DNA of 64,000 nt, taken from contig DASYZG010000119.1 in assembly GCA_035946575.1 (NCBI GenBank), positions 30,180-94,179 on the forward strand. The letters run 5' to 3'. The translations under genes were made by a program, and so were the position numbers. Source of the stretch: Gp13-AA77 sp035946575. Lineage in GTDB: Bacteria > Acidobacteriota > Terriglobia > UBA7540. The first letter of the stretch is position 1, and each line of letters starts with the position of its first letter. This document shows positions 25,706-34,702 of the stretch, in pieces. The notes under the pieces are model-generated. The model had not been told where the DNA came from and made no database searches. It saw only the letters and a program-made list of their open reading frames with translations.

Positions 25706-27469
25706 ATGATTCGTATTACCTCGCCCACTCATGGGAGTGCGTCCTCTGGCCTTCGCGACCAGCGCCAGCGCCGGCGGCGCCGCCTGGCGCACCTCCTTCT
25801 CGCCTCCCTTCTCCCGGCAGTGGCCCAGGCCCAGACTCGTCCGCACCATCGAAACCGCGGCACGGCCGCCCCCGTCAAGGCTGTTACCCGGACGGAGCCG
25901 ACGCCCATCAACGGGCTCAGCCCCGGAGATATCGATCTTTTGGATGACATCTCGCGCCGGGCCTTCCGCTATTTCTGGGAGTGGACCGATCCCAACACGG
26001 GCCTGACGCTCGACCGGGCGCGAGCCGACGGCCAGCCGGAAGACAATCCCAACCACCTGCACGTTGCCAGCATCGCCGCCACCGGTTTCGGTCTGACGGC
26101 ATTCTGTATTGCCGCCGACCATCGCCTGATCAGCCGGGAGACCGCCCGAGAGCGGGTGCTGCCCACGTTGCGTTTCTTTGCCTACAGCGCTCCTCGCAAG
26201 CACGGCTGGTTTTACCACTATCTCGACTCGGTAACCGGTCAGCGGCGCTGGACGAGCGAGGTCTCGTCAATCGACACTGCCCTCCTGCTCGCCGGCATCC
26301 TGACGGTCCGTCAGTCTTTCAGCGACGATGCCGAAGTCGTGGAACTCTCCACGCTCATTTACAACCGGGTTGACTTTCCCTGGATGATGGATGGCAGTGA
26401 GACCTACTTCTCCCACGGGTGGACGCCTGAGAGCGGCTTCTTCAAATATCGGTGGGACACTTACAGCGAACTGATGATCCTTTACGTTCTCGGCATTGGT
26501 TCGCCCACGCATCCGATTCCGCCCTACACCTGGAACGCCTGGAGGCTCCCCATCGTGAATGAGGGGAACTACACCTTCGTCGGAGGCGGCCCCCTGTTCA
26601 TCCAGCAGTACTCCCAGGCGTGGATCGACCTGCGCGACCGGGTCGACCAGGGGTCGCTGAACGGGCAACTGGTTCCCAAAGTGAACTATTTCGCGAACGC
26701 CGTGGCGGCGACGTATGCCCAGCGCGAAGCTTTTAGCAAGGTCCTCTCGCGGAAGTTTCCCGGGTATTCCGATAATGTCTGGGGGCTGACGTCGTCCGAG
26801 AGCGTGAAGGGCTACACGGACTGGGGCGGCTCCCTGGCGGACCCCCGCATCGATGGAACCGTGACCCCGAGCGCTGCCGGAGGGTCACTCATGTTCGCGC
26901 CCAACATCTGCCTCCCCGCCCTCCGCACCATGCTGGTGAAATACGGCAAGGAGATTTACGGCCGCTACGGTTTCGCGGATGCGTTCAATCCGACGACCGG
27001 GTGGGTCAGTCCGTACGTGCTCGGCATCGACGTTGGAATCACCATGCTGAGCGACGAGAACTTGCGGACGGGGGACGTGTGGAAGTGGTTCATGAGTAAT
27101 GTCGAGGTCCAGCGTGCCCTCGATCTGGTAGGCCTAGTGAGAATCCCACCTGCCAAACAACCCAGCACCCTGGTAGCCGCTGGCGCGCCCGGCGGAGAAA
27201 GCAAGCCGGAAGCAGGCACGGAAACCAACGAACCTCCCGCCATTTCTTTGTCCCCGGGAGCCCCCATCCCGGAGTCGAGCTTTAAGTTCAAGATTCCCGT
27301 GCCCGCCTGGCTGCAGACGCCGCCCCCTCCGCCCGGCGGGAACGCGCCATCGCGCTCTCCAAGCGAGCCTCCGGCCGCAGGCAGCACATCATCCCCTCCT
27401 GCGGATCGGCCTCCACCCTCAGGGAGCGCTTCGTCACACCCTGCGGATCCGCCCTCCGGCCCTCAGTAA
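25706..27469 (+). CDS. Secreted glycoamylase-like / GH144 beta-1,2-glucanase candidate
   Basis: 587 residues from ATG 25706; the frame opens at 25451 inside the previous gene, but a signal peptide (RRRRRLAHLLLASLLPAVAQA) starts shortly after this ATG. The catalytic domain (about residues 60-470) follows PF10091/GH144: LDDISRRAFRYFWEWTDPNTGLTLDR, HVASIAATGFGLTAFCIAAD, HGWFYHYLD, SSIDTALLLAGIL, WDTYSELMILYVLGIGSP, WGLTSSES. GH144 members hydrolyse linear or cyclic beta-1,2-glucans. The last 110 residues are Pro/Ser/Gly-rich and disordered (PPPPPGGNAPSRSPSEPP). Its position beside a beta-1,2-glucan synthase-like gene supports the substrate, though catalytic acids were not verified. Confidence 0.78.
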   Translation: MIRITSPTHGSASSGLRDQRQRRRRRLAHLLLASLLPAVAQAQTRPHHRNRGTAAPVKAVTRTEPTPINGLSPGDIDLLDDISRRAFRYFWEWTDPNTGLTLDRARADGQPEDNPNHLHVASIAATGFGLTAFCIAADHRLISRETARERVLPTLRFFAYSAPRKHGWFYHYLDSVTGQRRWTSEVSSIDTALLLAGILTVRQSFSDDAEVVELSTLIYNRVDFPWMMDGSETYFSHGWTPESGFFKYRWDTYSELMILYVLGIGSPTHPIPPYTWNAWRLPIVNEGNYTFVGGGPLFIQQYSQAWIDLRDRVDQGSLNGQLVPKVNYFANAVAATYAQREAFSKVLSRKFPGYSDNVWGLTSSESVKGYTDWGGSLADPRIDGTVTPSAAGGSLMFAPNICLPALRTMLVKYGKEIYGRYGFADAFNPTTGWVSPYVLGIDVGITMLSDENLRTGDVWKWFMSNVEVQRALDLVGLVRIPPAKQPSTLVAAGAPGGESKPEAGTETNEPPAISLSPGAPIPESSFKFKIPVPAWLQTPPPPPGGNAPSRSPSEPPAAGSTSSPPADRPPPSGSASSHPADPPSGPQ

Positions 27470-27871
27470 TCCTCTCTCGACTGCCCCGTGGCGATGCGGA
27501 CCTCCGCATCCTCTCTTGTCAGGCCCACGCGGAGCAAGGAGTCGCGGGGCGGTACCTTTTCGCATCGGAGGCACGTTTTCGCTCCCCACAAAAGCCTCAA
27601 CCTCTTGCTGCTCAATAACCTCTTGGCTTTTGGACAGTAACTCTCTTGTTTTGTTCATTGTGGATGTGAAAAAGGGGAAAAGGAGAAAAGGGAGAAAAGT
27701 GAGAAGAGTGAGAAAGTTTCTTATGTTTATTTTCTACAACTTACGAGGACTTGGGCTGGCGGCCTCAGTTTCGACCTTCGGGCGGACCACCGGTAGCCAC
27801 TCCCGGCGCTGGTGGCCGCCTTGACTTCGACCGCCGATAGGTCGAGATAAGGACGAGGCCAGTTCCGGGCA
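27470..27871. other. Intergenic region between convergent genes
   Basis: A 400-bp gap between the plus-strand GH144-like gene and the minus-strand osmoadaptation operon. A strongly purine-rich tract (about 27665-27720, gaaaaaggggaaaaggag-type words, A/T-rich for this genome) is the only structure seen. No reading frame is convincing. Confidence 0.4.
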
Positions 27872-28585
27872 CTAAAGGTGAGAGCCTTCGTCGTCCTTCT
27901 CCTCCCTTCTGTCTCGATTGCCCGCCGCGAAGCGGCGCTCCAGTATCCGTCGCGCGATGTGGCGCCCTCCGAGCCCGAATGCTATCGCCAAGCCAATCAT
28001 GATGGCTCCGAAGAGGAACCCGAAAGCAACCAGGACTACCCCGTACCCGAGGCCGATTCGCTCCAGAGCCATCGCGATCGCCACCAGGAGGATCAGGAAG
28101 CGCACAAAGCCGCTGACGAGTCGAGGTGAGGGTGAGTTGGCGTTCACCGCAGCCAGCAGAGCGGCGCGCGAAAAAAAATTGGCCGCCAGGACGCCGATGA
28201 AGATGATCAGGACAGCCACCACGAATTGGGGCAACAGCGACACGAAGTCCGCAACTTCGCGCTGTAGAGCCACCACCCCGAGAGCGTTGACCCCGGCCAT
28301 GATGAAACTCACCCATACGATCCAGAAGACGATGCGACTGATCATTTCGGAGGGTGAGGGCAGTGCCGCCAGGGAAAGCGCCCGTGTGACTCCCTTGCTC
28401 TCAAAGAGCCGGTTGAAGCGCGCCAGCAACAGCAGACGACGCAAGATGACTTCCACGATCCAGGCGATCAGCCATCCCACGGCAATAATGATCACCATGG
28501 CGAGCACCCGTGGGAGCGCCTGGGCCACGATTTGCGACACCGCAGTCAACGCCTCACGAAGGTTTCTGACGACCAGTTCGTTCAT
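27872..28585 (-). CDS. Membrane protein of the mechanosensitive-channel TM-helix type
   Basis: 237 residues with about five hydrophobic segments. It resembles the conserved TM-helix repeats found in MscS-related proteins (LPRVLAMVIIIAVGWLIAWIV, then ILRRLLLLARFNRLFESKGV, and a second unit ending AFGFLFGAIMIGLAIAFGLG), with a Gly/Ala-rich final helix followed by a basic-acidic tail (ILERRFAAGNRDRREEKDDE). The cytoplasmic MscS beta domain is absent, so channel function is possible but unproven. It is last in the minus-strand operon, eight bases after the glycosyltransferase gene, and would fit as an osmotic release valve beside compatible-solute synthesis. Confidence 0.72.
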   Translation of the reverse strand: MNELVVRNLREALTAVSQIVAQALPRVLAMVIIIAVGWLIAWIVEVILRRLLLLARFNRLFESKGVTRALSLAALPSPSEMISRIVFWIVWVSFIMAGVNALGVVALQREVADFVSLLPQFVVAVLIIFIGVLAANFFSRAALLAAVNANSPSPRLVSGFVRFLILLVAIAMALERIGLGYGVVLVAFGFLFGAIMIGLAIAFGLGGRHIARRILERRFAAGNRDRREEKDDEGSHL

Positions 28586-28593
28586 GGCTCACC

Positions 28594-29865
28594 TCACGTT
28601 TGCCGGTTCCACGCCTCCACCAGGTACGGCTTCAGCCGCTCATAGTCCTGCCGGAGCAAATCCAGTTTGCGCTCCACCTCTTCCGCCTCCGCACCAGCGT
28701 TCTCCAGAATGAAAGAACTGACTCGTCCTCGATAGAGGGGAGTCAGGGCCTGCAGCAAGTGATCCCGGTTGATCGCCGAATGGTGGTAAGAGGAAGCGAA
28801 CTCATAGATGGTTTTCGCCCACAGATCGTCGGGAAACCGGAAGTGCCGCTCCTCCGCCTTCGAGATCTCGCCGATAGCCTGCAGCGTCGCCGGCGAGAGA
28901 ATCTTCTCCAATACCGATTCGAGCTGGTCGACCCCGGTCCTGAACATCTGATACATGCGCCTTCGATCGATCCGGAGCGGATCGAGGTCCAGCACCGGTT
29001 GGAAACCGAAGGTTGGAACTTGTTCGCAGCCCTGCCGTGAGGTCCAGTAGGCCTGCTGGATCTCCATGCAACGGAACAGCGAACCGCCGATTTCCTGAAT
29101 AGTGGTGTTGAGGTCGAGCGCGGATCGCTTGGACGCGGCCACGCGCGGGCCCAGAAAAGCCTGGCAAACACGGAAGCCGCCGGCCATGGCGGCGGTCGTC
29201 ATCCAAACGTGAGCTCCCAGGCCGGGAAAATCCTCTCGACGCGATTCGTCGCCGAGAAAATAGGCGGCGAGGCGGCCGGAGAACGCCGCTTCCCGTCCGA
29301 CCGGCTCCTCTACCTGGTATCCGTAAGCAGCGCGGATAAGCGGATGGAGCACATTTTTTACAAGCAATCCGTCGAAGCGCCGGCGCTGATAGACAGGCGC
29401 CACAAAGTCGTGGCCGTCCTTGAGAACGGGCCGCACCATGGCGTCGAGCCACTCGGGCGTCAAGCTCTCGAGGTCCGGGGAGAACAGGGCGCACGCCTTG
29501 GCTCCCAGCAGGTCGGCGGCCGCAAAGAGCATCCGCAGGGCCTCATTCTGCCCGCGGACCCCTGGATATTGGGCGCTGACGACGTGCATGGTGCGCAGGG
29601 GATTGGAAGCGAGAACGGCCCGAAAATCGGGTATGGAAGCCGCCTGCACGGCCTCCGTGGTCCCGTCTTTCGAGCCTCCATCCGGGTTGATCAGAGCGCA
29701 GCGTTCGCGGGGGTAGTATTTGACCAGGCCCACGATGATGGCGTTCACCACGCGCTGTACCGTGTCACGGTTGTTCAGGGTGGGAAGGCCGACCAGAATG
29801 TCCACCTCACCGACGGCGGTGAGTTGGCTCACAAAATCGTCGGAAAGAAAGCTCTCTTCAGCCAA
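28594..29865 (-). CDS. GT-A glycosyltransferase resembling GT78/GT81 glycerate glycosyltransferases
   Basis: 423 residues from a TTG at 29865 (start uncertain). The N-terminal nucleotide-binding domain reads VDILVGLPTLNNRDTVQRVV and INPDGGSKDGTTEAV, then VRGQNEALRMLFAAADL and a metal-site-like FSPDLESLTPEWL. The middle segment (EEPVGREAAFSGRLAAYFLGD, GLGAHVWMTTAAMAGG) resembles the acceptor region of mannosylglycerate (GT78) and glucosyl-phosphoglycerate (GT81) synthases. The C-terminal 120 residues are helical. It sits 52 bp after treS and 8 bp before the MscS-like gene in an operon for compatible solutes, so glucosyl- or mannosylglycerate synthesis is a reasonable hypothesis, not established. 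Confidence 0.6.
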   Translation of the reverse strand: MAEESFLSDDFVSQLTAVGEVDILVGLPTLNNRDTVQRVVNAIIVGLVKYYPRERCALINPDGGSKDGTTEAVQAASIPDFRAVLASNPLRTMHVVSAQYPGVRGQNEALRMLFAAADLLGAKACALFSPDLESLTPEWLDAMVRPVLKDGHDFVAPVYQRRRFDGLLVKNVLHPLIRAAYGYQVEEPVGREAAFSGRLAAYFLGDESRREDFPGLGAHVWMTTAAMAGGFRVCQAFLGPRVAASKRSALDLNTTIQEIGGSLFRCMEIQQAYWTSRQGCEQVPTFGFQPVLDLDPLRIDRRRMYQMFRTGVDQLESVLEKILSPATLQAIGEISKAEERHFRFPDDLWAKTIYEFASSYHHSAINRDHLLQALTPLYRGRVSSFILENAGAEAEEVERKLDLLRQDYERLKPYLVEAWNRQT

Positions 29866-29917
29866 AAGTGCCTGCCATTCGATCCTCGACTGCTCTCAGA
29901 ACAGCACAATGGCTGCT

Positions 29918-31600
29918 TCACAAACGGCGCAGTCGAAACCAATAAAAATGATAAGGTCCAAGGGTCAGGAGGTACGGAAGCCGCCCGATCCGCGGGAAAG
30001 GATTCCCACCGAACATTTCGACGGGTATGTAGCCTTCAAAAGTCCGCAGATCAAGCTCCACGGCTTGCGCCGCCCGCGAGAGATTGTTGACCACCAGCAC
30101 TCGCTCGTTGCCCGTTTCGCGGATGTAGGCGAACACGCGGTGATTGCGCGGCTGCAGAAACTCGATCCTCCCGCGACTAAACGCTCTACTTGACTTGCGC
30201 ACGCGAATGAGCCTTTTCATCCACGAGAGCAACGAGTGATCGCTGCGCCTCTGGGCCTCCACGTTCACGGTCTGATAACCGTACACCGGATTGGATAGCA
30301 GGGGCAGGTACAGGCGTTCCGGATCTGCCACCGAGAAGCCGGCGTTCCAGCCGCCGCTCCACTGCATCGGGGTGCGAACCCCGTTGCGATCACCGAGGAA
30401 AATGTTATCTCCCATGCCGATCTCGTCGCCGTAGTAAAGCACAGGACTTCCCGGCAGCGACATGAGCATGCCGTTCATGAGTTCCAGCCTGCGTCGATCG
30501 TTCTCCATGAGGGGCGCAAGGCGGCGCCGGATGCCCAGATTGAGGCGCGCACCGGAATCGAGAGCGTACATGTCGTACATGTAGTCGCGCTCCTCGTCGC
30601 TCACCATCTCGAGGGTCAGCTCGTCGTGATTGCGGAGGAAAATTCCCCACTGGCAGTTCTCCGGGATGTCCGGCGTCTGCTGCAGGATGTCGATGATGGG
30701 CTTGCGGTCCTCCAACTTCACCGCCATGAACATGCGCGGCATCAGGGGGAAATGAAAGGCCATGTGAAACTCGTCTCCGTCGCCGAAGTAAGGACGGACG
30801 TCTGCGGGCCATTGATTGGCTTCCGCCAGCAGAAACCGGGTCGGGTATTTTTCGTCGAGCCGGCGCCGGAGAAATTTCACCACCTCATGGGTTTCCGGGA
30901 GGTTCTCGCAGGACGTGCCTTCCCGCTCGACGAGGTAAGGCACGGCGTCCACCCGGAAACCGTCCACACCCATCTCCGCCCAGAACTGCATCACTTTCCA
31001 CATCTCCTCACGGACCTCGGGATTGTCGAAATTCAGGTCGGGCTGATGGCCGAAGAACCGGTGCCAATAGTAGGACTTCGATATCGGATCCCAGGACCAG
31101 TTGGAAAGCTCGGTGTCCTTGAAGATGATCCGCACGCCACGATAACGATCGTCGGTATCGCTCCAGACGTACCAGTTGCGGCGCGGGTTGTCGCGGGAGC
31201 TGCGCGCCTCCTGAAACCAGGGATGCTGATCCGAGGTGTGATTGATGACCAGCTCCGTGATTACTCGCAGGTTCCGTCGGTGAGCCTGTTCGAGAAGCTC
31301 TCTGAAGTCGTTCAGGGTGCCGTAGGAGGGATTGATCCCGGTGTAGTCGGAAATGTCATAGCCGCCGTCCTTCAGCGGCGACGGGTAGAAAGGGAGTAGC
31401 CAGACGGCGGTTACTCCGAGATCCTGCACATAATCCAGCTTCTGCAAGAGCCCTGGAAAATCTCCGATGCCGTCTCCGTTGCTGTCGTTGAAAGCGCGCG
31501 GGTGCAACTCGTAAATGACGGCATCTTTGTACCAAAGCGGATCGGCGGCGGGATAGGGCGGCGTAACAGCAGTGCTCGGCGGGGCGCTGGTCGTGCTCAT
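29918..31600 (-). CDS. treS: Trehalose synthase / maltose alpha-D-glucosyltransferase
   Basis: 560 residues, GH13 (subfamily 16 pattern). It interconverts maltose and trehalose in the cytoplasm. Conserved regions: DPLWYKDAVIYELHPRAFND, TAVWLLPFYPSPLKDGGYDI, region I VITELVINHTSDQHPW, region II DGFRVDAVPYLVERE with the nucleophile Asp, region III LLAEANQWP with the acid Glu, and region IV FLRNHDELTL. DRNGVRTPMQWS is typical of TreS. The fused maltokinase domain found in some homologues is absent, and no separate mak gene is seen here. It starts 13 bp after otsB and is followed by the GT-A enzyme. Confidence 0.93.
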   Translation of the reverse strand: MSTTSAPPSTAVTPPYPAADPLWYKDAVIYELHPRAFNDSNGDGIGDFPGLLQKLDYVQDLGVTAVWLLPFYPSPLKDGGYDISDYTGINPSYGTLNDFRELLEQAHRRNLRVITELVINHTSDQHPWFQEARSSRDNPRRNWYVWSDTDDRYRGVRIIFKDTELSNWSWDPISKSYYWHRFFGHQPDLNFDNPEVREEMWKVMQFWAEMGVDGFRVDAVPYLVEREGTSCENLPETHEVVKFLRRRLDEKYPTRFLLAEANQWPADVRPYFGDGDEFHMAFHFPLMPRMFMAVKLEDRKPIIDILQQTPDIPENCQWGIFLRNHDELTLEMVSDEERDYMYDMYALDSGARLNLGIRRRLAPLMENDRRRLELMNGMLMSLPGSPVLYYGDEIGMGDNIFLGDRNGVRTPMQWSGGWNAGFSVADPERLYLPLLSNPVYGYQTVNVEAQRRSDHSLLSWMKRLIRVRKSSRAFSRGRIEFLQPRNHRVFAYIRETGNERVLVVNNLSRAAQAVELDLRTFEGYIPVEMFGGNPFPRIGRLPYLLTLGPYHFYWFRLRRL

Positions 31601-31613
31601 TCGCAGAGGCTCC

Positions 31614-32429
31614 TCAGCTCCGATTTCCCTGCCGGGCGATCCGCGACTCGCGCTCGAGTTCCTCCAGGAATTCGCGGACTTCCTGCGGGCCCTGCAAGAA
31701 GAATTCGGCCGCGGTCGGACGGCGTTTCCCGACGCATACCGTTATTCCATGCCCGAGCGCCGCGAAAGCCGACTCGTCGGTTGTATCGTCACCCACGTAA
31801 ACCGGCAGCGGTGCGCCCGTCATCCGGGCGAGGAGCGCCCGCACCGTCTGGCCTTTTCCCTGCATTTCCGCCGGAGCGATCTCCCAGACCTTGTTGCCGG
31901 GAAGCAGGCGCAGGTCCGGCGTGAACGATCCCATGACCTCCCTCACGATGCTGCCGGTACGGCGGGCCGTGCCCTCGCTGGCGCCGCGAACGTGGACCGC
32001 AAAAATCGGCCCCTTTTCCTCGATCCAGATCTCCCGCAGGTCCACCAATCTTACCCGAAACTGTTGCCGCGCCTCGCGAAGAAGGTTGGCGACGCCGATT
32101 TTGGAACGTGCGGGAGCGGATCCTTCCCAGCCGTGCAGCCCAAAGCAGCGGATTCCCCGCACGCCCACACGGTGCTGCACGTCGATCCGCCGCCGGCCGC
32201 TGAGTACGCAGACGTCGATGCGGGGGTCGCGAACCAGGCGCTCCAAAACCCGCCGCGTCCGGCCGCTCATGCGCACCTGCTCGGGCCGCTTCCGGAACGA
32301 CGTCAAGGTTCCATCAAAGTCCAGAAACAAGGCCACGTTCTCTGCGGAACGTATTCGCTGAACAACGGTGGCCCAGCAGTCGAATAAGTGCTTTGGATTT
32401 CCGCCGCTATGGAGGGTACGTCTTCTCAT
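31614..32429 (-). CDS. otsB: Trehalose-6-phosphate phosphatase
   Basis: 271 residues, HAD superfamily. It removes phosphate from trehalose 6-phosphate made by the OtsA encoded just upstream. Motif I ALFLDFDGTLTSF carries the nucleophile Asp, motif II is around VCVLSGRRR, FGLHGWEGS follows, and motif IV is PVYVGDDTTDESAF. The start ATG shares one base with the otsA stop (TGATG), so the pair is translationally coupled. The N-terminal 30 residues (MRRRTLHSGGNPKHLFDCW) before the first motif are longer than usual. Confidence 0.93.
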   Translation of the reverse strand: MRRRTLHSGGNPKHLFDCWATVVQRIRSAENVALFLDFDGTLTSFRKRPEQVRMSGRTRRVLERLVRDPRIDVCVLSGRRRIDVQHRVGVRGIRCFGLHGWEGSAPARSKIGVANLLREARQQFRVRLVDLREIWIEEKGPIFAVHVRGASEGTARRTGSIVREVMGSFTPDLRLLPGNKVWEIAPAEMQGKGQTVRALLARMTGAPLPVYVGDDTTDESAFAALGHGITVCVGKRRPTAAEFFLQGPQEVREFLEELERESRIARQGNRS

Positions 32430-34702
32430 CAGCTGATGGCTGCGACTTTTTCCATCTCCTCGATTCGGATCTCAGACAGTTCGGCAATGAGACTCGCCGC
32501 CCATCGGTAAATGTTGTGCTCCTTGACGACCCTCCGCATGCGCTGCATACGCGCGTTTCGCTCCTCCGGGTCCATATCGAGCGCGCAGCGGACCGCGTCC
32601 GCCAGAGCCTCGGTATCATAAGGATTGACGATGATGGCATCGCGCAGTTCGCGACTGGCGCCCGTGAACCCACTCAGGATCAGCGCACCCTGTTCGTCAT
32701 CGCGCGAGGCCACAAACTCTTTGGCCACCAGATTCATACCGTCGTGAAGCGAGGTCACGAGGCAGACGTGGGCGGCCCGGTAATAGGCCTCGATCTCCCG
32801 GTGGCTGTGGTGGCGCTTGAGAAAGATGATAGGCCTCCACTTGCCAGCCCGGAAGCGCTCGTTGATGCGCTCGGCCTCCCACTCCGCCTCCGCCATCAGG
32901 TCGCTGTAGCTTTTGATGCGGGTTCGGCTGGGCGCGCCGATCTGGACAAACGTGAACTTTTCACGGTACCCCGGATTCTTTTCGAAAAAGCGTTCCAGCC
33001 CGCGAAAGCGCTCCAGAATGCCCTTGGTATAATCAATCCGGTCCACGCCCACACCCAGAAAGGCGGCTTCGACGCCGAGTTGCCGGAACAACTCCACCCG
33101 GTCAGGCAGCGGGGCCCGTTCGTTTCTCTCGGAAGGATCGGAATAGGCCACACTGATCGGAAACGGCTTGACCAGGGTGCGATGGCCCCCGCGGTTCACC
33201 GCAAAGTGCTCCCGGTCGATCCGGGATTCGAGGCAACTATCGATGGTCTCCAGAAAATAGTTGCAGTGTGACTGAGTGTGAAATCCAATGAGGTCGGCAC
33301 CCAACAGGCCGTCGAGCAGTTCGCGCTCCCAGGGACAGATGCCGAAAGCCTGCGGGTTCGGCCAGGGAATGTGCCAGAAGATTCCCACGCGCGCGTCGGG
33401 GCGCTCCTCCTTGACCAGGCGAGGCAGCAGGGCAAAGTGGTAATCCTGAACCAGAAGGAAGGGCTGCTCGGTTGTTTCCATTTCCTCAAGCACGGCGCGG
33501 GCGAACTTCCGGTTCACCGACTGATAGCTGGCCCAGTCCGCGGCGCGAAAGATCGGGCGGGTATGCGCGATATGGCACAGCGGCCAGAGCCCCTCGTTCG
33601 AAAAGCCGTAGTAGTAGCCGTCCTCCTCCTCCTGACTCAACCAGACGCGGCGCAGCGTGTATTGCGGACGCTCGGGCGGCACGCGAAGGCGGTCGTGCTC
33701 GTCCACGGTCTGGGTATCGGCGCTGCCGCCCCCGTGGGCGATCCAGGTACCATCGCACGCCACCAGGACCGGCTCGATGGCTGTGACGAGGCCGCTCGCG
33801 GGAACCCGCGCCTCCGTGCCCTTCTCGCTGATCACGTGCTCGTAGGGTTCGCGATTGGAAACGACAAACAGCCTCCCGTTCTGAAGCTGCCTTTGCACAT
33901 GGATGCGGAGTCGTTCTGCCGTCCACAGCGACTCACCGGCTTGCCGTAAACGGGCTTCTTCTTCGGCGGCTGCACGGGCGGCGATCAAGCTTCTCGCAAT
34001 GCTCATGACCTCGTGCGATAGAGGCCCGATCAGGTCAGAGGGCGCGATATTGGGAGGCGGCGATTTCCGGCCGGCCCTCATCTCGCGCAACCACTGTGCC
34101 GTCTTTGTGAGCGGCCCGACAATGCTCCAACGAATGATGAGCAGAGTGATCGCCGTGATCACGAGCACCTGAAACAGCACATGCCATACAGCCTTCCGCC
34201 AGATCTCGAGGCTTTGAGCCTGGATGTAAGTCGCATCGTGAAAGATCGCCAGCTTGCCCGTGACTCCGAAGTCTCCGGTGACAGGCATCACAAACACGTG
34301 CATCATTGTCGGCCCGACGTGGAGGAAGCTTCCACCCACCTGGTCCTGCCGGTTCACCTGCTCACCCACGGCCGGGTTCTGTGCAAGTTCTTCGGCGAGT
34401 TTCGAGGATATGGCGAGCTGCTTTCCCTGCGCGTCGTAGACGGCCACTCCCGCCAGGCGCTCGCGGTTGCCAAAGCGCTCCACGAGTTGCTGCAGATGTC
34501 TTTGCTGTAGGCGCGCGTGCGGTCCGTTCGTCTCGAGCGGCCCGATAACTTCCACGAGGCTCTCCGCCAGGATCTCAGCGCGTCTCTCCAGATCGCTTCG
34601 CAGGCCGCTCTTTTCCACCTGAACTTCGCTGCGCGCGAACAGAAACGTCACCAGCGTGACGCCGGCGATTAGCGACAGGATCAGCCGAACGCTTACCCGC
34701 AT
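32429..34702 (-). CDS. otsA: Trehalose-6-phosphate synthase fused to membrane sensor and HAMP
   Basis: 757 residues; E. coli OtsA has about 474. The C-terminal 480 residues are a GT20 domain making trehalose 6-phosphate from UDP-glucose and glucose 6-phosphate: VSNREPYEH, WIAHGGGSAD, VQDYHFALLPRLV, GIFWHIPWPN, FHTQSHCNYFLET, VDRIDYTKGILERF, SLHDGMNLVAKEFVASRD. Before it lies a receptor-like N-terminus: transmembrane helix 1 (about 4-23), an extracytoplasmic region of about 145 residues with Cache-like strands (GVAVYDAQGKQLAIS, KLAIFHDATYI), helix 2 (about 171-190), and a HAMP-like linker (about 191-245, IVGPLTKTAQWLREM then helical coil). ATG 34702 has an aaggga ribosome site. It is first in the operon otsA-otsB-treS-GT-channel. 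Confidence 0.93.
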   Translation of the reverse strand: MRVSVRLILSLIAGVTLVTFLFARSEVQVEKSGLRSDLERRAEILAESLVEVIGPLETNGPHARLQQRHLQQLVERFGNRERLAGVAVYDAQGKQLAISSKLAEELAQNPAVGEQVNRQDQVGGSFLHVGPTMMHVFVMPVTGDFGVTGKLAIFHDATYIQAQSLEIWRKAVWHVLFQVLVITAITLLIIRWSIVGPLTKTAQWLREMRAGRKSPPPNIAPSDLIGPLSHEVMSIARSLIAARAAAEEEARLRQAGESLWTAERLRIHVQRQLQNGRLFVVSNREPYEHVISEKGTEARVPASGLVTAIEPVLVACDGTWIAHGGGSADTQTVDEHDRLRVPPERPQYTLRRVWLSQEEEDGYYYGFSNEGLWPLCHIAHTRPIFRAADWASYQSVNRKFARAVLEEMETTEQPFLLVQDYHFALLPRLVKEERPDARVGIFWHIPWPNPQAFGICPWERELLDGLLGADLIGFHTQSHCNYFLETIDSCLESRIDREHFAVNRGGHRTLVKPFPISVAYSDPSERNERAPLPDRVELFRQLGVEAAFLGVGVDRIDYTKGILERFRGLERFFEKNPGYREKFTFVQIGAPSRTRIKSYSDLMAEAEWEAERINERFRAGKWRPIIFLKRHHSHREIEAYYRAAHVCLVTSLHDGMNLVAKEFVASRDDEQGALILSGFTGASRELRDAIIVNPYDTEALADAVRCALDMDPEERNARMQRMRRVVKEHNIYRWAASLIAELSEIRIEEMEKVAAIS

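Noticed and set aside
27660..27730. Purine-rich tract as a regulatory RNA or CRISPR-like repeat
   Set aside because: Words are irregular, with no fixed repeat-spacer unit and no stable fold.
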